Shown here piece after piece: positions 1 to 7,859 of a stretch of 64,000 nt of DNA. This DNA is from Acidimicrobiia bacterium (GTDB lineage Bacteria > Actinomycetota > Acidimicrobiia > Acidimicrobiales > Poriferisodalaceae): assembly GCA_022826045.1 (NCBI GenBank), contig JAJDVQ010000055.1:1-64000 (forward strand). Direction: 5' to 3'. A model generated the notes under the pieces. It worked only from the letters and a program-made list of their open reading frames with translations. It was not told where the DNA came from and made no database searches. How positions within the stretch are numbered: position 1 is the stretch's first letter; each line of letters opens with the position of its first letter. Position numbers and translations under genes: made by a program.

Positions 1-1
1 C

Positions 2-322
2 ACCGCCGAACAACTCGGCGGCGCCAGCGCACGCGAGACAGCCGCCAACGTCGCCGCAGACACCGTCATCCGCGAAGCCCGCACCGCATCACCCGACGAC
101 GCCCGCTACAACACCTGGCAACGCTGGGAGCTCTACTTCACGGCCCGCTGCGAGCGCCTCGAAATCCTCTACAGCGACACCAACCTCGACGTCGAAGCCA
201 TCTTCAAGCGGCCCGCTGGCAAGGGTGACAACGACCCCACGACCACGGACGAACTCAACAGGGCCGACAAGCAATCCGCCAGTTCGGGCAAGCCGCAGGC
301 AGTCTGCACACGCAACTCGTGA
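2..322 (+). CDS. C-terminal end of an unidentified protein (5' end outside window)
   Basis: An open frame runs from the window edge (frame starting at base 2) to a TGA at 320-322, giving 106 residues of a longer protein. It starts TAEQLGGASARETAANVAAD and has an aromatic, charged centre (YNTWQRWELYFTARCERLEILY) followed by a polar, disordered-looking tail. Third positions are almost all G or C, as in real genes here, and no other frame competes, so I think it is coding. I do not recognise the family. It lies upstream of dut on the same strand with about 70 bases between them. Confidence 0.55.
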   Translation, partial: TAEQLGGASARETAANVAADTVIREARTASPDDARYNTWQRWELYFTARCERLEILYSDTNLDVEAIFKRPAGKGDNDPTTTDELNRADKQSASSGKPQAVCTRNS

Positions 323-391
323 AGTACCGCCCCGGCGCACGCTCGTCAGCCGCTGCTGTCAACAACCGACGCCACTCGATGCTCACCTACA

Positions 392-838
392 GTGCTCGCC
401 GTGGTGGCAGTTCCGATACGGCGCCTGGATCCCGACCTGCCGCTGCCGGCGTACGCCAAGCCCGGCGACGCCGGATGCGACCTGCTGGCCGCCGAGACGG
501 TCACGCTGGCCGCAGCCGGCGGCCGGGCCATGGTGCGGACTGGCATCGCTGTGGCAATCCCGCTCGGTTACGCAGGTTTCGTGCAGCCCCGCAGCGGGCT
601 GGCGTGGCGGCACGGGGTCACCTGCGTCAACTCGCCCGGCTTGATCGACAGCGGCTACCGGGACGAGCTGCGGGTGCTGCTGCTGAACACCGACCCCAGC
701 GAGCCCTACGAGATCCAGCGCGGCGACCGGATCGCCCAACTGGTCATCCAGCGCGTCGAGCAGGCGGAGTGGGACGAGGTGGAGGCGCTCGACGAGACCG
801 AGCGGGGTCTCGGAGGGTTCGGGCACTCGGGCCGCTGA
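392..838 (+). CDS. dut: dUTP diphosphatase (dUTPase)
   Basis: Hydrolyses dUTP to dUMP and pyrophosphate in the cytosol, keeping uracil out of DNA and feeding dTMP synthesis. All five motifs of the trimeric dUTPase family are visible in order: AGCDLLA (motif 1), PRSGLA (2), [13 protein letters not shown] with the catalytic Asp and the uracil-stacking Tyr (3), RIAQLVI (4) and [10 protein letters not shown] (5, the flexible P-loop-like tail; the usual form is RGxGGFGSTG). At 148 residues it has the normal length. The start given is GTG 392; in-frame GTG codons at 401 and 404 are equally possible because no clear ribosome binding site separates them. It stands alone, followed after 52 bases by a small hypothetical gene. 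Confidence 0.95.
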   Translation: MLAVVAVPIRRLDPDLPLPAYAKPGDAGCDLLAAETVTLAAAGGRAMVRTGIAVAIPLGYAGFVQPRSGLAWRHGVTCVNSPGLIDSGYRDELRVLLLNTDPSEPYEIQRGDRIAQLVIQRVEQAEWDEVEALDETERGLGGFGHSGR

Positions 839-890
839 AGTCGGGGATCGTTTGCTTTGGTTGTCACACCCCGTCGGTAGCCATGACGGC

Positions 891-1181
891 ATGGCCACCA
901 ACCCGCCCACACAGCCGCCGCTCACCCTGTTCGATGCTTCCCAGTTCGAATTCGAAGCCGATCCCACCGCCAAGACGCCGTCCCGGCCCCCGTGCACGGG
1001 GCTGGCAACCAGTGGCCTTGCTGTCACACGCGCAGGCCGAAAGGTCGCAAGCGCCGAAGCCGTGAGAGTCCGCAGGCGCCGCGCCCGGGCGCGGCTGGCG
1101 AAGCGTCGATATCTCGCCGACACCGAGGGCTACGAGCGCATCGAGCAGGCGCGCCGCGCCATGCACCTCGTGGCCGACTGA
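891..1181 (+). CDS. small basic hypothetical protein
   Basis: 96 residues from ATG 891. The first half is Pro/Thr-rich and likely disordered (MATNPPTQPPLTLFDASQF); the second half is strongly basic (RVRRRRARARLAKRRYLADT) and ends in a short predicted helix (GYERIEQARRAMHLVAD). I recognise no domain. The basic stretch could bind nucleic acid, but that is a guess from composition alone. The gene ends 14 bases before the stop of the oppositely oriented potassium channel gene. An upstream in-frame ATG at 852 would add 13 residues that look non-coding. Confidence 0.5.
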   Translation: MATNPPTQPPLTLFDASQFEFEADPTAKTPSRPPCTGLATSGLAVTRAGRKVASAEAVRVRRRRARARLAKRRYLADTEGYERIEQARRAMHLVAD

Positions 1182-1195
1182 GTCGCGCAGTGCTG

Positions 1196-2023
1196 TTACG
1201 ACACCGACGGGCTCGCGCCGTCTTCGGTCGCGTCCTGGCGCAGGGCAGCCGCAGCCATGTGTGCCCCGCCGATCTGGTGCGGGTTGATGACACGATCGGC
1301 GCCGGCCTGTTGCAGCTTCGGCAAAGCGTCGCCCGAGTTTGCTCTCGCCACAATGAACAGCTCGGGGCACAGGGCTCGGGCGCTCAAGGCAACATAGAGA
1401 TTGTCGGCGTCGGAGTCCAAGGCCACCACCAGCGAACTGGCCCGCTCGAGCCCGGCGTTCCGCAAGGTTGTGTCGTGGGTGGCATCGCCGGGCACCAGAT
1501 ACAGATCGCCGGGATCGACGTCGGCGTCGCGGTCGATCAGCACCACATCGGTGCCTGCGTCGATCATGGCCGCGGCGATGGCTCGGCCGACTTGGCCGTA
1601 ACCGCAGACCACCGCGTGGCCGGAAAGACTGTCGATGGCACGCTGCATGCGCCGCCTCCTGATGTGGTCGTCGAGCCGTCCCTCGAACAGCATCTCAATG
1701 ACTACGCCGATCGTGTAGAGCGACGTGCCGGTGCCGAGCAGGATGAGAGCGATCGTGAAGATCTGGTAGCGGCCGCCTGTGCCCGCCGGGTCGCTGTAGC
1801 CGACCGTCGAGACCGTGATGACGGTCTGGTACAGCGCATCGAGCGCGCCGAGCCCGAGCAGCACATAGCCCGTCGTGCCAGCCGCCAAGATGACCGCGAG
1901 CACCGAGAAGCCGGCAATGAGCCGCTCGACGGGCTCGAGTCCGCCGGAGACCAGGCGCCGACGTGATCCGCCGCGGCGTCGCTGGCCGTGACGCGACCGC
2001 TGTCGTCGCAGCACGCCCTTCAT
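1196..2023 (-). CDS. potassium channel with C-terminal TrkA-N (RCK) domain
   Basis: Two-helix potassium channel protein of about 275 residues. After a very basic N-terminus come a first membrane helix (LIAGFSVLAVILAAGTTGYVLL), a pore helix and selectivity filter TVSTVGYSD (the K+ signature TVGYG with the last Gly replaced by Ser), and a second membrane helix (IFTIALILLGTGTSLYTIGVV). The C-terminal half is an RCK domain with the Rossmann motif VVCGYGQVGRAIAAAM and a conserved acidic end to strand 2 (VLIDRD). Such proteins form tetrameric K+ channels gated by NAD(H) or divalent cations. I chose ATG 2023; an ATG at 2068 would overlap the start of the divergent orn gene. Filter Gly-to-Ser may alter selectivity. 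Confidence 0.88.
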   Translation of the reverse strand: MKGVLRRQRSRHGQRRRGGSRRRLVSGGLEPVERLIAGFSVLAVILAAGTTGYVLLGLGALDALYQTVITVSTVGYSDPAGTGGRYQIFTIALILLGTGTSLYTIGVVIEMLFEGRLDDHIRRRRMQRAIDSLSGHAVVCGYGQVGRAIAAAMIDAGTDVVLIDRDADVDPGDLYLVPGDATHDTTLRNAGLERASSLVVALDSDADNLYVALSARALCPELFIVARANSGDALPKLQQAGADRVINPHQIGGAHMAAAALRQDATEDGASPSVS

Positions 2024-2066
2024 CGACTGAACGCTATTGCGGTCAGCAGCCCGGCTCGGGCCTACC

Positions 2067-2687
2067 ATGCAGCCCGTGATGGTCTGGCTGGACCTGGAGA
2101 TGACCGGACTGGATCATCGGCGCCATCGAGTCGTGGAGATCGCGACAGTGATCACCGACGATGCCCTCGACGTGATCGCCACCGGTCCGGCGCTGGTCAT
2201 CGGGGCATCGCGCGCCGACCTCGACGCGATGGACCCCGAAGTCCGCAAGATGCACGCCAAGACCGGGCTGCTCGACGAGATCGAGGCATCGCAGATCACC
2301 GTGGCCGAAGCCCATGAACGCACGCTCGCGTTCGTGACTGAGCACGTGCCCGAGCCGCGCACCGCGCCGCTGTGCGGCAATTCGATCGGGACCGACCGTC
2401 GCTTTTTGGACCAGTACATGCCGGCGCTGGAGGGGCACCTGCACTACCGGGTCGTCGACGTGTCGTCGATCAAGGAGCTGGCGAAGCGCTGGCGGCCAGA
2501 GGTTGCCGAGGCTTGGGCCGAACTGGCCAAGGCCCGCGCCAACACCACCAAGCACCGGGCACTCGACGACGTGCTCCAGAGCATCGACGAGTTGCGCTTC
2601 TACCGCGCCGAATGGCTGGAAATCGGTTCAGGTCATCGGCCGGAGGCGTCGGAGCCCGGTTCCGACGCAGAATCGAACGCTCGTTAG
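2067..2687 (+). CDS. orn: oligoribonuclease
   Basis: 3'-5' exonuclease of the DEDDh family that degrades 2-5 nt RNA fragments and linear dinucleotides such as pGpG to mononucleotides. Visible motifs: VWLDLEMTGLD (first Asp/Glu pair), LCGNSIGTDRRFLDQYMP (second Asp), and KHRALDDVLQSI (His and final Asp). The family core is about 180 residues; here there is a 20-residue acidic/polar tail after WLEIGS. Start at ATG 2067 (MQPVMVWLD...); ATG 2079 is a possible alternative. It is transcribed divergently from the K+ channel gene, with only about 43 bases for two promoters, and followed by an MBL-fold gene. Confidence 0.95.
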   Translation: MQPVMVWLDLEMTGLDHRRHRVVEIATVITDDALDVIATGPALVIGASRADLDAMDPEVRKMHAKTGLLDEIEASQITVAEAHERTLAFVTEHVPEPRTAPLCGNSIGTDRRFLDQYMPALEGHLHYRVVDVSSIKELAKRWRPEVAEAWAELAKARANTTKHRALDDVLQSIDELRFYRAEWLEIGSGHRPEASEPGSDAESNAR

Positions 2688-2745
2688 AAGGCGGTCGGGG
2701 TTCGCTAGCCTGCCTCGCGTGTCGCGCCCGACCCGCGAGGAGCAG

Positions 2746-3807
2746 ATGCCGCCCGACGGCAAGATCGCCGAGCTTGCACCGGACGTGCGGCGACTTCAGC
2801 TGCCGATGTCGATGCCGGGTCTCGGGCACGTCAACTGCTACATCCTCGATGACGACCGCGGCGCCGCGCTCGTCGATCCAGGACTTCCCGGCCCCGCCAA
2901 TTGGAAGGCCCTGATGGCGGGCTTGGCTCAAGCAGAACTGCCGCCCGAGCGGGTCCACTCCATCATCGTCACCCACAGCCACCCGGATCATTTCGGGGCC
3001 GCCGGGCGCTTCCACCGCGAGTACGGCACCGACCTCGTGACCCATCGCAGCTTCCGGCTCTGGTGGGACACCGCCGACGAAGACGAGGAGGCCCTCGAGC
3101 CGGTGTCGTCCGACGGCGAGAACAACGAACTCGTGGCCGACCCCGTGCACGGCGGGCGCGACACCGGACCGGGCGGCCCCACGCCATGGGGCGGCCAGCG
3201 CTACAAGATGTCCATCCGGGCCAAGCTCGGCTACTGGGCGATGCGCAACGGCTGGGGCAGGCGCTGGTTCGCCACGCCTCACCCCACGCATCACATCGAA
3301 GACGCCGACCGGATCAAGCTGGCCCGTCGGGAGTTCGTGGCGGTGCACACACCGGGCCACACCATCGATCACCTGTGCCTGTTCGATCCCGAAGGCGGGC
3401 TGATGATCTGCGGCGACCACGTGCTGCCCACGATCACCCCGCACATCTCGGGCATCACTACGGCGCGTGACCCGCTCAAGGACTTCTTCACCAGCCTCGA
3501 CCGCGTCGCCAGCTTTGACGGCGTGACGATGGGCCTGCCGGCGCACGGCCAGCCGTTTACCGACCTGTCGGGACGGGTCGAGGACATCAAGCGCCACCAC
3601 AACGAGCGCCTGGACCTGCTTCGCACCTCGTCTGACCGTCTCGGGCGTGCTCCCGTGCAGGACTACATGAAGCAGCTGTTCAAGGAGCGTTCGTGGGGCC
3701 CGATGGCCGAGTCGGAGACCTTCGCTCACCTCGAACATCTGCGCTATATCGGCGAGGTGAGCGTCTCTCGCCGACCAGACGACGTGCTCGAATACGAGTT
3801 CGACTGA
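2746..3807 (+). CDS. MBL-fold metallo-hydrolase
   Basis: 353-residue metallo-beta-lactamase-fold protein. The metal-binding motif HSHPDH lies around residue 75, a third metal ligand is in HTPGHTIDH, and a metal-bridging Asp is in CGDHVLP; a late AHGQ completes the site. The C-terminal 80 residues are helical (SGRVEDIKRHHNERLDLL), as in hydrolases of the glyoxalase II/RNase Z-like branch that act on thioesters or lactones. The substrate cannot be read from the sequence. An insertion of about 70 residues between the HxHxDH motif and the third ligand carries a Trp-rich segment. The start is fixed by a strong GAGGAG ribosome binding site just before ATG 2746; an upstream GTG at 2719 is less likely. 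Confidence 0.85.
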   Translation: MPPDGKIAELAPDVRRLQLPMSMPGLGHVNCYILDDDRGAALVDPGLPGPANWKALMAGLAQAELPPERVHSIIVTHSHPDHFGAAGRFHREYGTDLVTHRSFRLWWDTADEDEEALEPVSSDGENNELVADPVHGGRDTGPGGPTPWGGQRYKMSIRAKLGYWAMRNGWGRRWFATPHPTHHIEDADRIKLARREFVAVHTPGHTIDHLCLFDPEGGLMICGDHVLPTITPHISGITTARDPLKDFFTSLDRVASFDGVTMGLPAHGQPFTDLSGRVEDIKRHHNERLDLLRTSSDRLGRAPVQDYMKQLFKERSWGPMAESETFAHLEHLRYIGEVSVSRRPDDVLEYEFD

Positions 3808-4348
3808 GCGGGCGCGAACCTCGCGTGCCCCTCAGATTCCGGTGCATCTGTGCCGCGCTCGGAAAATAGCTTGACACGGCCTGCCGCGAAGTGGTGCTCT
3901 GTCGGGCGCTGCGGCGCATCGTCGGGTGCCCGCAGCTGAACAACAGCCCCGACCAACAGTTCGAATGGATCCTCGAATGTCCGACTTCGGCACCTATAAC
4001 ACGGCGCGCGCCGCAGCTGGCCGCGTACGGGTGCCTGCACTCGGCGCACGCTGCGGCCAGCGGTCCGTCATGTGGCGGCCCGCGCTCGTCAACGTCACCG
4101 GCGTTCGCACCGCGATGGGTCCCGTGCCGACCGTGTTTGAGCACGCGGTGCGCGGTCGCGGCACGAACCCGACGACGGCCGCCAAGTGCCACCGCCTGCG
4201 GCCTTCGGAGTGTCTGATGTAGTCCACACAGAGACACCAGAACTCTCCGAACGGCCGCCGGGACAACCCGGCGGCCGTTCTGCGTTCCGCGCCAGATCCC
4301 ACTGAACCGCTGTGTCCGGACAGCCCAACCCGACAAAGGAGCAACCAC
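3808..4348. other. 541-base intergenic region upstream of whiB; no supportable gene
   Basis: No convincing coding sequence: open frames here (for example a plus-strand one at 3926-4222) have no ribosome binding site and no recognisable domain. The region holds several inverted repeats, such as GCACCGCG near 4108 with CGCGGTGC near 4144, and CGTGCCGACCG near 4125 with an imperfect partner near 4160, so a structured transcript or a long whiB leader is possible. A TTGACA hexamer at 3871 lacks a good -10, and TATAAC at 3995-4000 lacks a good -35. The region ends with the hairpin at 4249-4280. Confidence 0.4.
4249..4280 (+). terminator. perfect 14-bp hairpin upstream of whiB (terminator or attenuator)
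   Basis: GAACGGCCGCCGGG at 4249-4262 pairs perfectly with CCCGGCGGCCGTTC at 4267-4280 across an ACAA tetraloop. No T-run follows (TGCGTTCC), which is common for terminators in high-GC actinobacteria. It sits 68 bases before the whiB start, so it could end an upstream transcript or attenuate whiB. Confidence 0.6.
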
Positions 4349-4693
4349 ATGCTGGAACTCATCATCGACAACTCACCGGCCCGCACCAGCGAGGGTTGGC
4401 GCGCGCGGGGTCGCTGCCGCGACCTCGTGGGCACCTTGACGCCGCTGTTCTTCTCGGAGGACTTCTACGAGATCGCCCGGGCCAAGGCCATCTGCTCGTC
4501 ATGCCCAGTGCTCGACGAGTGCTTCGAGGCCGCCAAGTCGAGCCACGAGCCGTGGGGCGTGTGGGGCGGGGAGCTCTTCGAGAACGGGCGGGTGTGCACG
4601 GACAAGCGGCCGCGCGGCCGGCCACCCACGCTGCCCAGACCGCCGCTGATTGCCGAGGAGGTGCCGCTGCCTCCCGACCTGGTCCGCGCCTGA
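4349..4693 (+). CDS. whiB: WhiB-family iron-sulphur transcription factor
   Basis: 114-residue WhiB-like regulator, a [4Fe-4S] protein confined to Actinobacteria and their phages that partners the primary sigma factor to control transcription. The four cluster cysteines are visible: one at residue 23 (GRCRDL) and then CSSCPVLDEC, giving C-x2-C-x5-C. The family turn motif GVWGGE follows, and the tail has a basic patch (KRPRGRPP) that acts as an AT-hook-like DNA contact in this family. A clear AAAGGAG lies 7 bases before ATG 4349. The closeness to WhiB1/WhiB2-type proteins is plausible but I cannot assign the subclass. Confidence 0.93.
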   Translation: MLELIIDNSPARTSEGWRARGRCRDLVGTLTPLFFSEDFYEIARAKAICSSCPVLDECFEAAKSSHEPWGVWGGELFENGRVCTDKRPRGRPPTLPRPPLIAEEVPLPPDLVRA

Positions 4694-4887
4694 GTCTCCC
4701 CCTGCTCAGGCGCGTCCTCCGAGTGGACCCGTTCCTGCGACGGGTCCCTCCGCCGGGTCTGCCGACCCCCTCCGGCAGGCCCGGCCGCCATGGCCTGCAC
4801 AGCCCCCGCAGGCCTCGCCGAGACGGCCTGCCCCGCTGGACTGAGGCTGCCCGAAATGGGCGGCTGACAGCCTCGGGGCAGGCCGTC
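4686..4887. repeat. cluster of four inverted repeats downstream of whiB
   Basis: Four stem-loops lie nose to tail in the non-coding stretch between whiB and the next gene: GCGCCTGAG (4686-4694) with CTCAGGCGC (4705-4713), which includes the whiB stop codon; GGACCCGT (4725-4732) with ACGGGTCC (4740-4747); a 13-bp arm at 4752-4764 with a partner at 4773-4785, one mismatch; and GACGGCCTGCCCC (4822-4834) with GGGGCAGGCCGTC (4875-4887), which encloses GAGGCTG/CAGCCTC and GCCC/GGGC. The first is a good whiB terminator. The rest of the gap up to 4989 holds nothing else that I can name. Confidence 0.7.
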
Positions 4888-4989
4888 AAGCGGTTCTGCA
4901 CACGAGTACTCACCCGACGTCCGCACAGCCACGTCGTGTGCCGGCCCCGGATCTGGCGTCACAGGGAGCACAAGTAGCCTCACGTCTGC

Positions 4990-5760
4990 ATGGAGGCACC
5001 GCCGCAAGCGCGCCAACAAGCGAGGGCGAAGCGTCGGCTCGCAGCACCGTTACGTTACGTTTCGAAACGCGGCATCGGTCGCTTCCTCGAGAGTCAATGG
5101 CGCGGAATCTTGTTCGGCGTTCTCGGCGCGTACGCACTCGGCGCTGCCGTGTTTCTGATTGCGGGCGGCGCGCGGCCGGCGATGACATCGCTGGTGGCCA
5201 TGGAAGAAGAGGTCGAGGCCGGCGAGACTGATGCTCTTGCGGACCCTGCAACCACAGTTTCGGCGACCTCAGCAGACACGGCCGAACCGGAACCGGTGGC
5301 GCCGCCGGCGTGCGGCGACATACGTCCTGTCGAGCATGACGTGGATCCGGGCCTCAGCGGCGTACACGCCCTGGGATTCGTGACGCTCGATGAACAGCCT
5401 GCCGCCTTCTCCGGCTATGCGGGATGCCCGCTCGTCGTGAACTTCTTCGCGTCGTGGTGTGTGCCGTGCGTGACCGAGATGCCCGACTTCGAGCGCTTCT
5501 GGAACGCTCACGGCACGCGCGTTGCGGTGCTGGGTCTGGCAGCCAATGACCGTCTCGAAGACGCCATCGAGACAGTGGCAGAGCGAGGCGTCACCTATCC
5601 CACAGGACTCGACGAGGGCGAGCTGTTCATCGACTTCGGCGGTCTCGGCATGCCCACGACCGTCTTCGTCTCGCCCGATGGAGAGATCCTCGAGACCCAC
5701 AGCGGCCTGCTCACCCTCGACGACATCACCACCCGAGCAGAGGAGCACTTCGGGCTTTAG
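4990..5760 (+). CDS. membrane-anchored TlpA/ResA-like thioredoxin
   Basis: 256-residue protein with a basic cytoplasmic N-terminus, one membrane helix at about residues 40-60 (GILFGVLGAYALGAAVFLIAG), a low-complexity acidic/Thr/Pro linker, and an extracytoplasmic thioredoxin fold from about residue 125. The redox motif is FFASWCVPCVTEMP (CxxC) and the cis-Pro loop is GGLGMPTTVFV. Proteins of this type deliver reducing equivalents to apocytochrome c or other exported thiols. The next gene encodes CcdA, the membrane electron donor for such thioredoxins, 52 bases downstream on the same strand, so a shared role in cytochrome c maturation is likely. An extra Cys (PPACGDI) lies in the linker. The start ATG 4990 has no obvious ribosome binding site. 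Confidence 0.85.
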   Translation: MEAPPQARQQARAKRRLAAPLRYVSKRGIGRFLESQWRGILFGVLGAYALGAAVFLIAGGARPAMTSLVAMEEEVEAGETDALADPATTVSATSADTAEPEPVAPPACGDIRPVEHDVDPGLSGVHALGFVTLDEQPAAFSGYAGCPLVVNFFASWCVPCVTEMPDFERFWNAHGTRVAVLGLAANDRLEDAIETVAERGVTYPTGLDEGELFIDFGGLGMPTTVFVSPDGEILETHSGLLTLDDITTRAEEHFGL

Positions 5761-5812
5761 CCCGAAGAAACAACACAGCGGCCGTTAGGCCGAAGAAGGG
5801 ACACAGCGGGTT

Positions 5813-6730
5813 ATGAACAGCACTCGACTCGCCTTCGCTTTCACGGCCGGCATCGTCGCGACGGTCAATCCGTGCGGCTTCGCGATGCTGCCCGCGTACC
5901 TGTCATTCTTCTTGGGCATCGACCGCCGAGCCGGCGAGGGCAGCTCGCGCGTCGGCGTCGGGCGGGCGCTGGCCACCGGCGCGGTCGTCACCACCGGCAT
6001 CGTGGTGGTCTTCGGCATCGTCGGCATCGCACTGTCAGCAGGCCTGAGCGCGCTGCGCGACTACGTGCCCTGGGCTGCCATCGTCATCGGTGTCGGCCTC
6101 ATCGCGCTCGGCGTCGCGATCCTCGCAGGCTTCCGGCTCACGGCCTACCTGCCGAAGTTCGAGCGCGGGGCGAGCGGGCGGGACGTTCGCTCGCTGTTCC
6201 TGTTCGGCGTGAGCTATGCGGTGGCCTCGGTCTCGTGCGGGCTCGCCACGTTCCTGGTTGTGGTCACGGCCTCCGCGGGCGACGACAGCTTCGTCGGCGG
6301 CATCGTGTCATTCGTGCTGTACGCGCTGGGCATGGGCATGGTGCTCACGTCGCTGGCAGTCAGCCTCGCACTGGCACGCGGCTGGCTGCTGAGCAAGCTG
6401 CGGGTGCTCATGCGCTACACCGACACCATCGCGGCGATCCTGATGATCGCGGCCGGTGCATTCACCATCTGGTACTGGTTCATCGACCTGACCGATCGCG
6501 GCGGCGATGGCCTGGTGGTGGCCGTCGAGCGCTGGAGCAGCAGCCTGTCCAACTGGGTCGCCTCGGTCGGCGGGCTGCGGCTGGGTCTCGTGATGAGCAT
6601 CGTGCTCGCCATCGGCGGCATGGCCATGCTTGTGTCCGGACGCGGCGGCGGCGACTCAGCGGCGTCGGACCTCGCCGATGAATCCTCTGGGCCGGATCAA
6701 GCGGGCAGTGCCGCTGAGGTGCTGAACTGA
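5813..6730 (+). CDS. ccdA: CcdA/DsbD-type transmembrane thiol reductase
   Basis: 305-residue polytopic membrane protein of the cytochrome c biogenesis transmembrane family. The hallmark first helix reads TAGIVATVNPCGFAMLPAYL, with Pro-Cys flanked as in CcdA, and the partner Cys is in VASVSCGLATFLVVV near residue 140. About seven membrane helices can be traced, followed by a polar tail. It moves electrons from cytoplasmic thioredoxin across the membrane to the TlpA-like protein encoded just upstream. Length is somewhat above the six-helix minimum (about 240) because of an extra C-terminal helix (LRLGLVMSIVLAIGGMAML). GAAGAAGGGA precedes ATG 5813. Confidence 0.9.
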   Translation: MNSTRLAFAFTAGIVATVNPCGFAMLPAYLSFFLGIDRRAGEGSSRVGVGRALATGAVVTTGIVVVFGIVGIALSAGLSALRDYVPWAAIVIGVGLIALGVAILAGFRLTAYLPKFERGASGRDVRSLFLFGVSYAVASVSCGLATFLVVVTASAGDDSFVGGIVSFVLYALGMGMVLTSLAVSLALARGWLLSKLRVLMRYTDTIAAILMIAAGAFTIWYWFIDLTDRGGDGLVVAVERWSSSLSNWVASVGGLRLGLVMSIVLAIGGMAMLVSGRGGGDSAASDLADESSGPDQAGSAAEVLN

Positions 6731-6736
6731 GCCATC

Positions 6737-7435
6737 GTGGCACTGCACCTGAAGGACCGCACGCTCCTCGATGCCGAGCGGCCCTTCGCCGAACTGCTCG
6801 CCCGACCCGGTGTGACCGAGATGCTGCGACTCCGCTCGCGATTCGGCTTCATGGCCTTTCACGGCGGGTGGCTCGAAGAGGTCACCGACGACATCGCTGC
6901 GGCGGCCGCCGAGCGCAGCGGCGCCTCGGTGTACGCGTGCCTGCAGGGCCCCGACGATCAGTGGCACCTGCCCAGCCACTGCTTCGATCCCGCAGACTCG
7001 CCGGTGCTGCGCGAGTTCCTCGACCATGTGGATGTCGTGGTGGCAGTCCACGGATTCGGCAGCCCCCGGCTGCTGCGGGCAGTGCTGCTGGGCGGGCGCA
7101 ACCGGACGCTCGCGGCCCATGTCGCGGTGCACCTGATCGGGCGACTGCCGCACTACGAGATCCTTCACCGTCTCGACGACATCCCCAAGACGCTGGTCGG
7201 CCAGCACCCCCGCAACCCGTGCAACCTGCCCCGCGGCGGCGGCGTCCAGATCGAGCTGCCGCCGCGCATCCGCGGCAAGAGCCCGATGTGGACAGGATTC
7301 CGCGGTCCCGGACGCGTGCCCCATCACGAGGCGCTCATCGAAGGCTTGGCGGCTGCCGCCCGAGCGTGGCCGCAGGCTGGTCACGCCCCCAGCAACGACC
7401 GTCTGATGGCGCCCGCGACCTCGGTCGCGGGCTGA
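6737..7435 (+). CDS. poly-gamma-glutamate hydrolase-family zinc protein
   Basis: 232 residues starting at GTG 6737, seven bases after ccdA, so probably cotranscribed. It resembles the poly-gamma-glutamate hydrolase family (a zinc amidohydrolase with a carboxypeptidase-like fold): FMAFHGGWLEEVTDDIA provides the His and Glu of the zinc site, VVVAVHGFG a later His, and NPCNLPRGGGVQIELPP the conserved C-terminal substrate loop. Members in phages cut capsule polymers; chromosomal actinobacterial members are uncharacterised. There is no signal peptide, so it would act in the cytosol. The family call rests on motif pattern, not on alignment. Confidence 0.65.
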   Translation: MALHLKDRTLLDAERPFAELLARPGVTEMLRLRSRFGFMAFHGGWLEEVTDDIAAAAAERSGASVYACLQGPDDQWHLPSHCFDPADSPVLREFLDHVDVVVAVHGFGSPRLLRAVLLGGRNRTLAAHVAVHLIGRLPHYEILHRLDDIPKTLVGQHPRNPCNLPRGGGVQIELPPRIRGKSPMWTGFRGPGRVPHHEALIEGLAAAARAWPQAGHAPSNDRLMAPATSVAG

Positions 7436-7460
7436 CTCTTCGCCGTCAGGCGCCCTCAAG

Positions 7461-7859
7461 ATGACGCTGCGCACTACCGCCGCGGTAGCTGTGGCGGGCG
7501 GCGCCGGTGCGGCAGCCAGATGGGCGTTGACAACCCCGCTGGACGAGGCTTGGGCACTCTTGGCGGCCAACGTGGTCGGCTGCGCTCTCGTCGGCTGGGC
7601 CACCGCCCGCGACGAACGCGTGCGACACCTGCTGCATCGACCCCGCGCTGGCCTCGGCCCCGCACCGTCGCCATGGCTCGCAGCAGGCTTCTGCGGCGCG
7701 CTCACCTCCATGTCGGCGCTCGCACTCCAGTTGGCCACGTACCTTGACAACGGGCGTGTCGGGACTGCGTTCGCGTGGCTCGGTCTCACGATCACCGCAT
7801 GCACATTGGCGTTCGTTGCGGGCCGCATGGTCGCGATGACACGCGGGGTCCGGCCATGA
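7461..7859 (+). CDS. crcB: FluC/CrcB fluoride channel subunit 1
   Basis: 132-residue four-helix protein of the FluC family, which exports fluoride as a dual-topology dimer. Family signs are GGAGAAARW at the start of helix 1, ANVVGCALVGW (conserved Asn and Gly) in helix 2 and GFCGALTSMSALALQ in helix 3. The last motif is normally GxxGGxTTFSTF; the Phe that lines the fluoride path is replaced by Met here. It overlaps the second FluC gene by ATGA, which implies translational coupling and a heterodimer. An extra loop of about 15 residues (HLLHRPRAGLGPAPSP) lies between helices 2 and 3. Confidence 0.85.
   Translation: MTLRTTAAVAVAGGAGAAARWALTTPLDEAWALLAANVVGCALVGWATARDERVRHLLHRPRAGLGPAPSPWLAAGFCGALTSMSALALQLATYLDNGRVGTAFAWLGLTITACTLAFVAGRMVAMTRGVRP

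Noticed and set aside
3926-4222. 98-residue frame upstream of whiB
   Set aside because: No ribosome binding site and no recognisable pattern; inverted repeats in the region argue for RNA structure rather than coding.
4686-4887. CRISPR array after whiB
   Set aside because: The repeats are inverted and all different; there is no regular repeat-spacer pattern and no cas gene in the window.
7436-7460. Fluoride riboswitch before the FluC pair
   Set aside because: Only 25 bases separate the FluC pair from the upstream gene, too short for the riboswitch, and no matching motif was seen.
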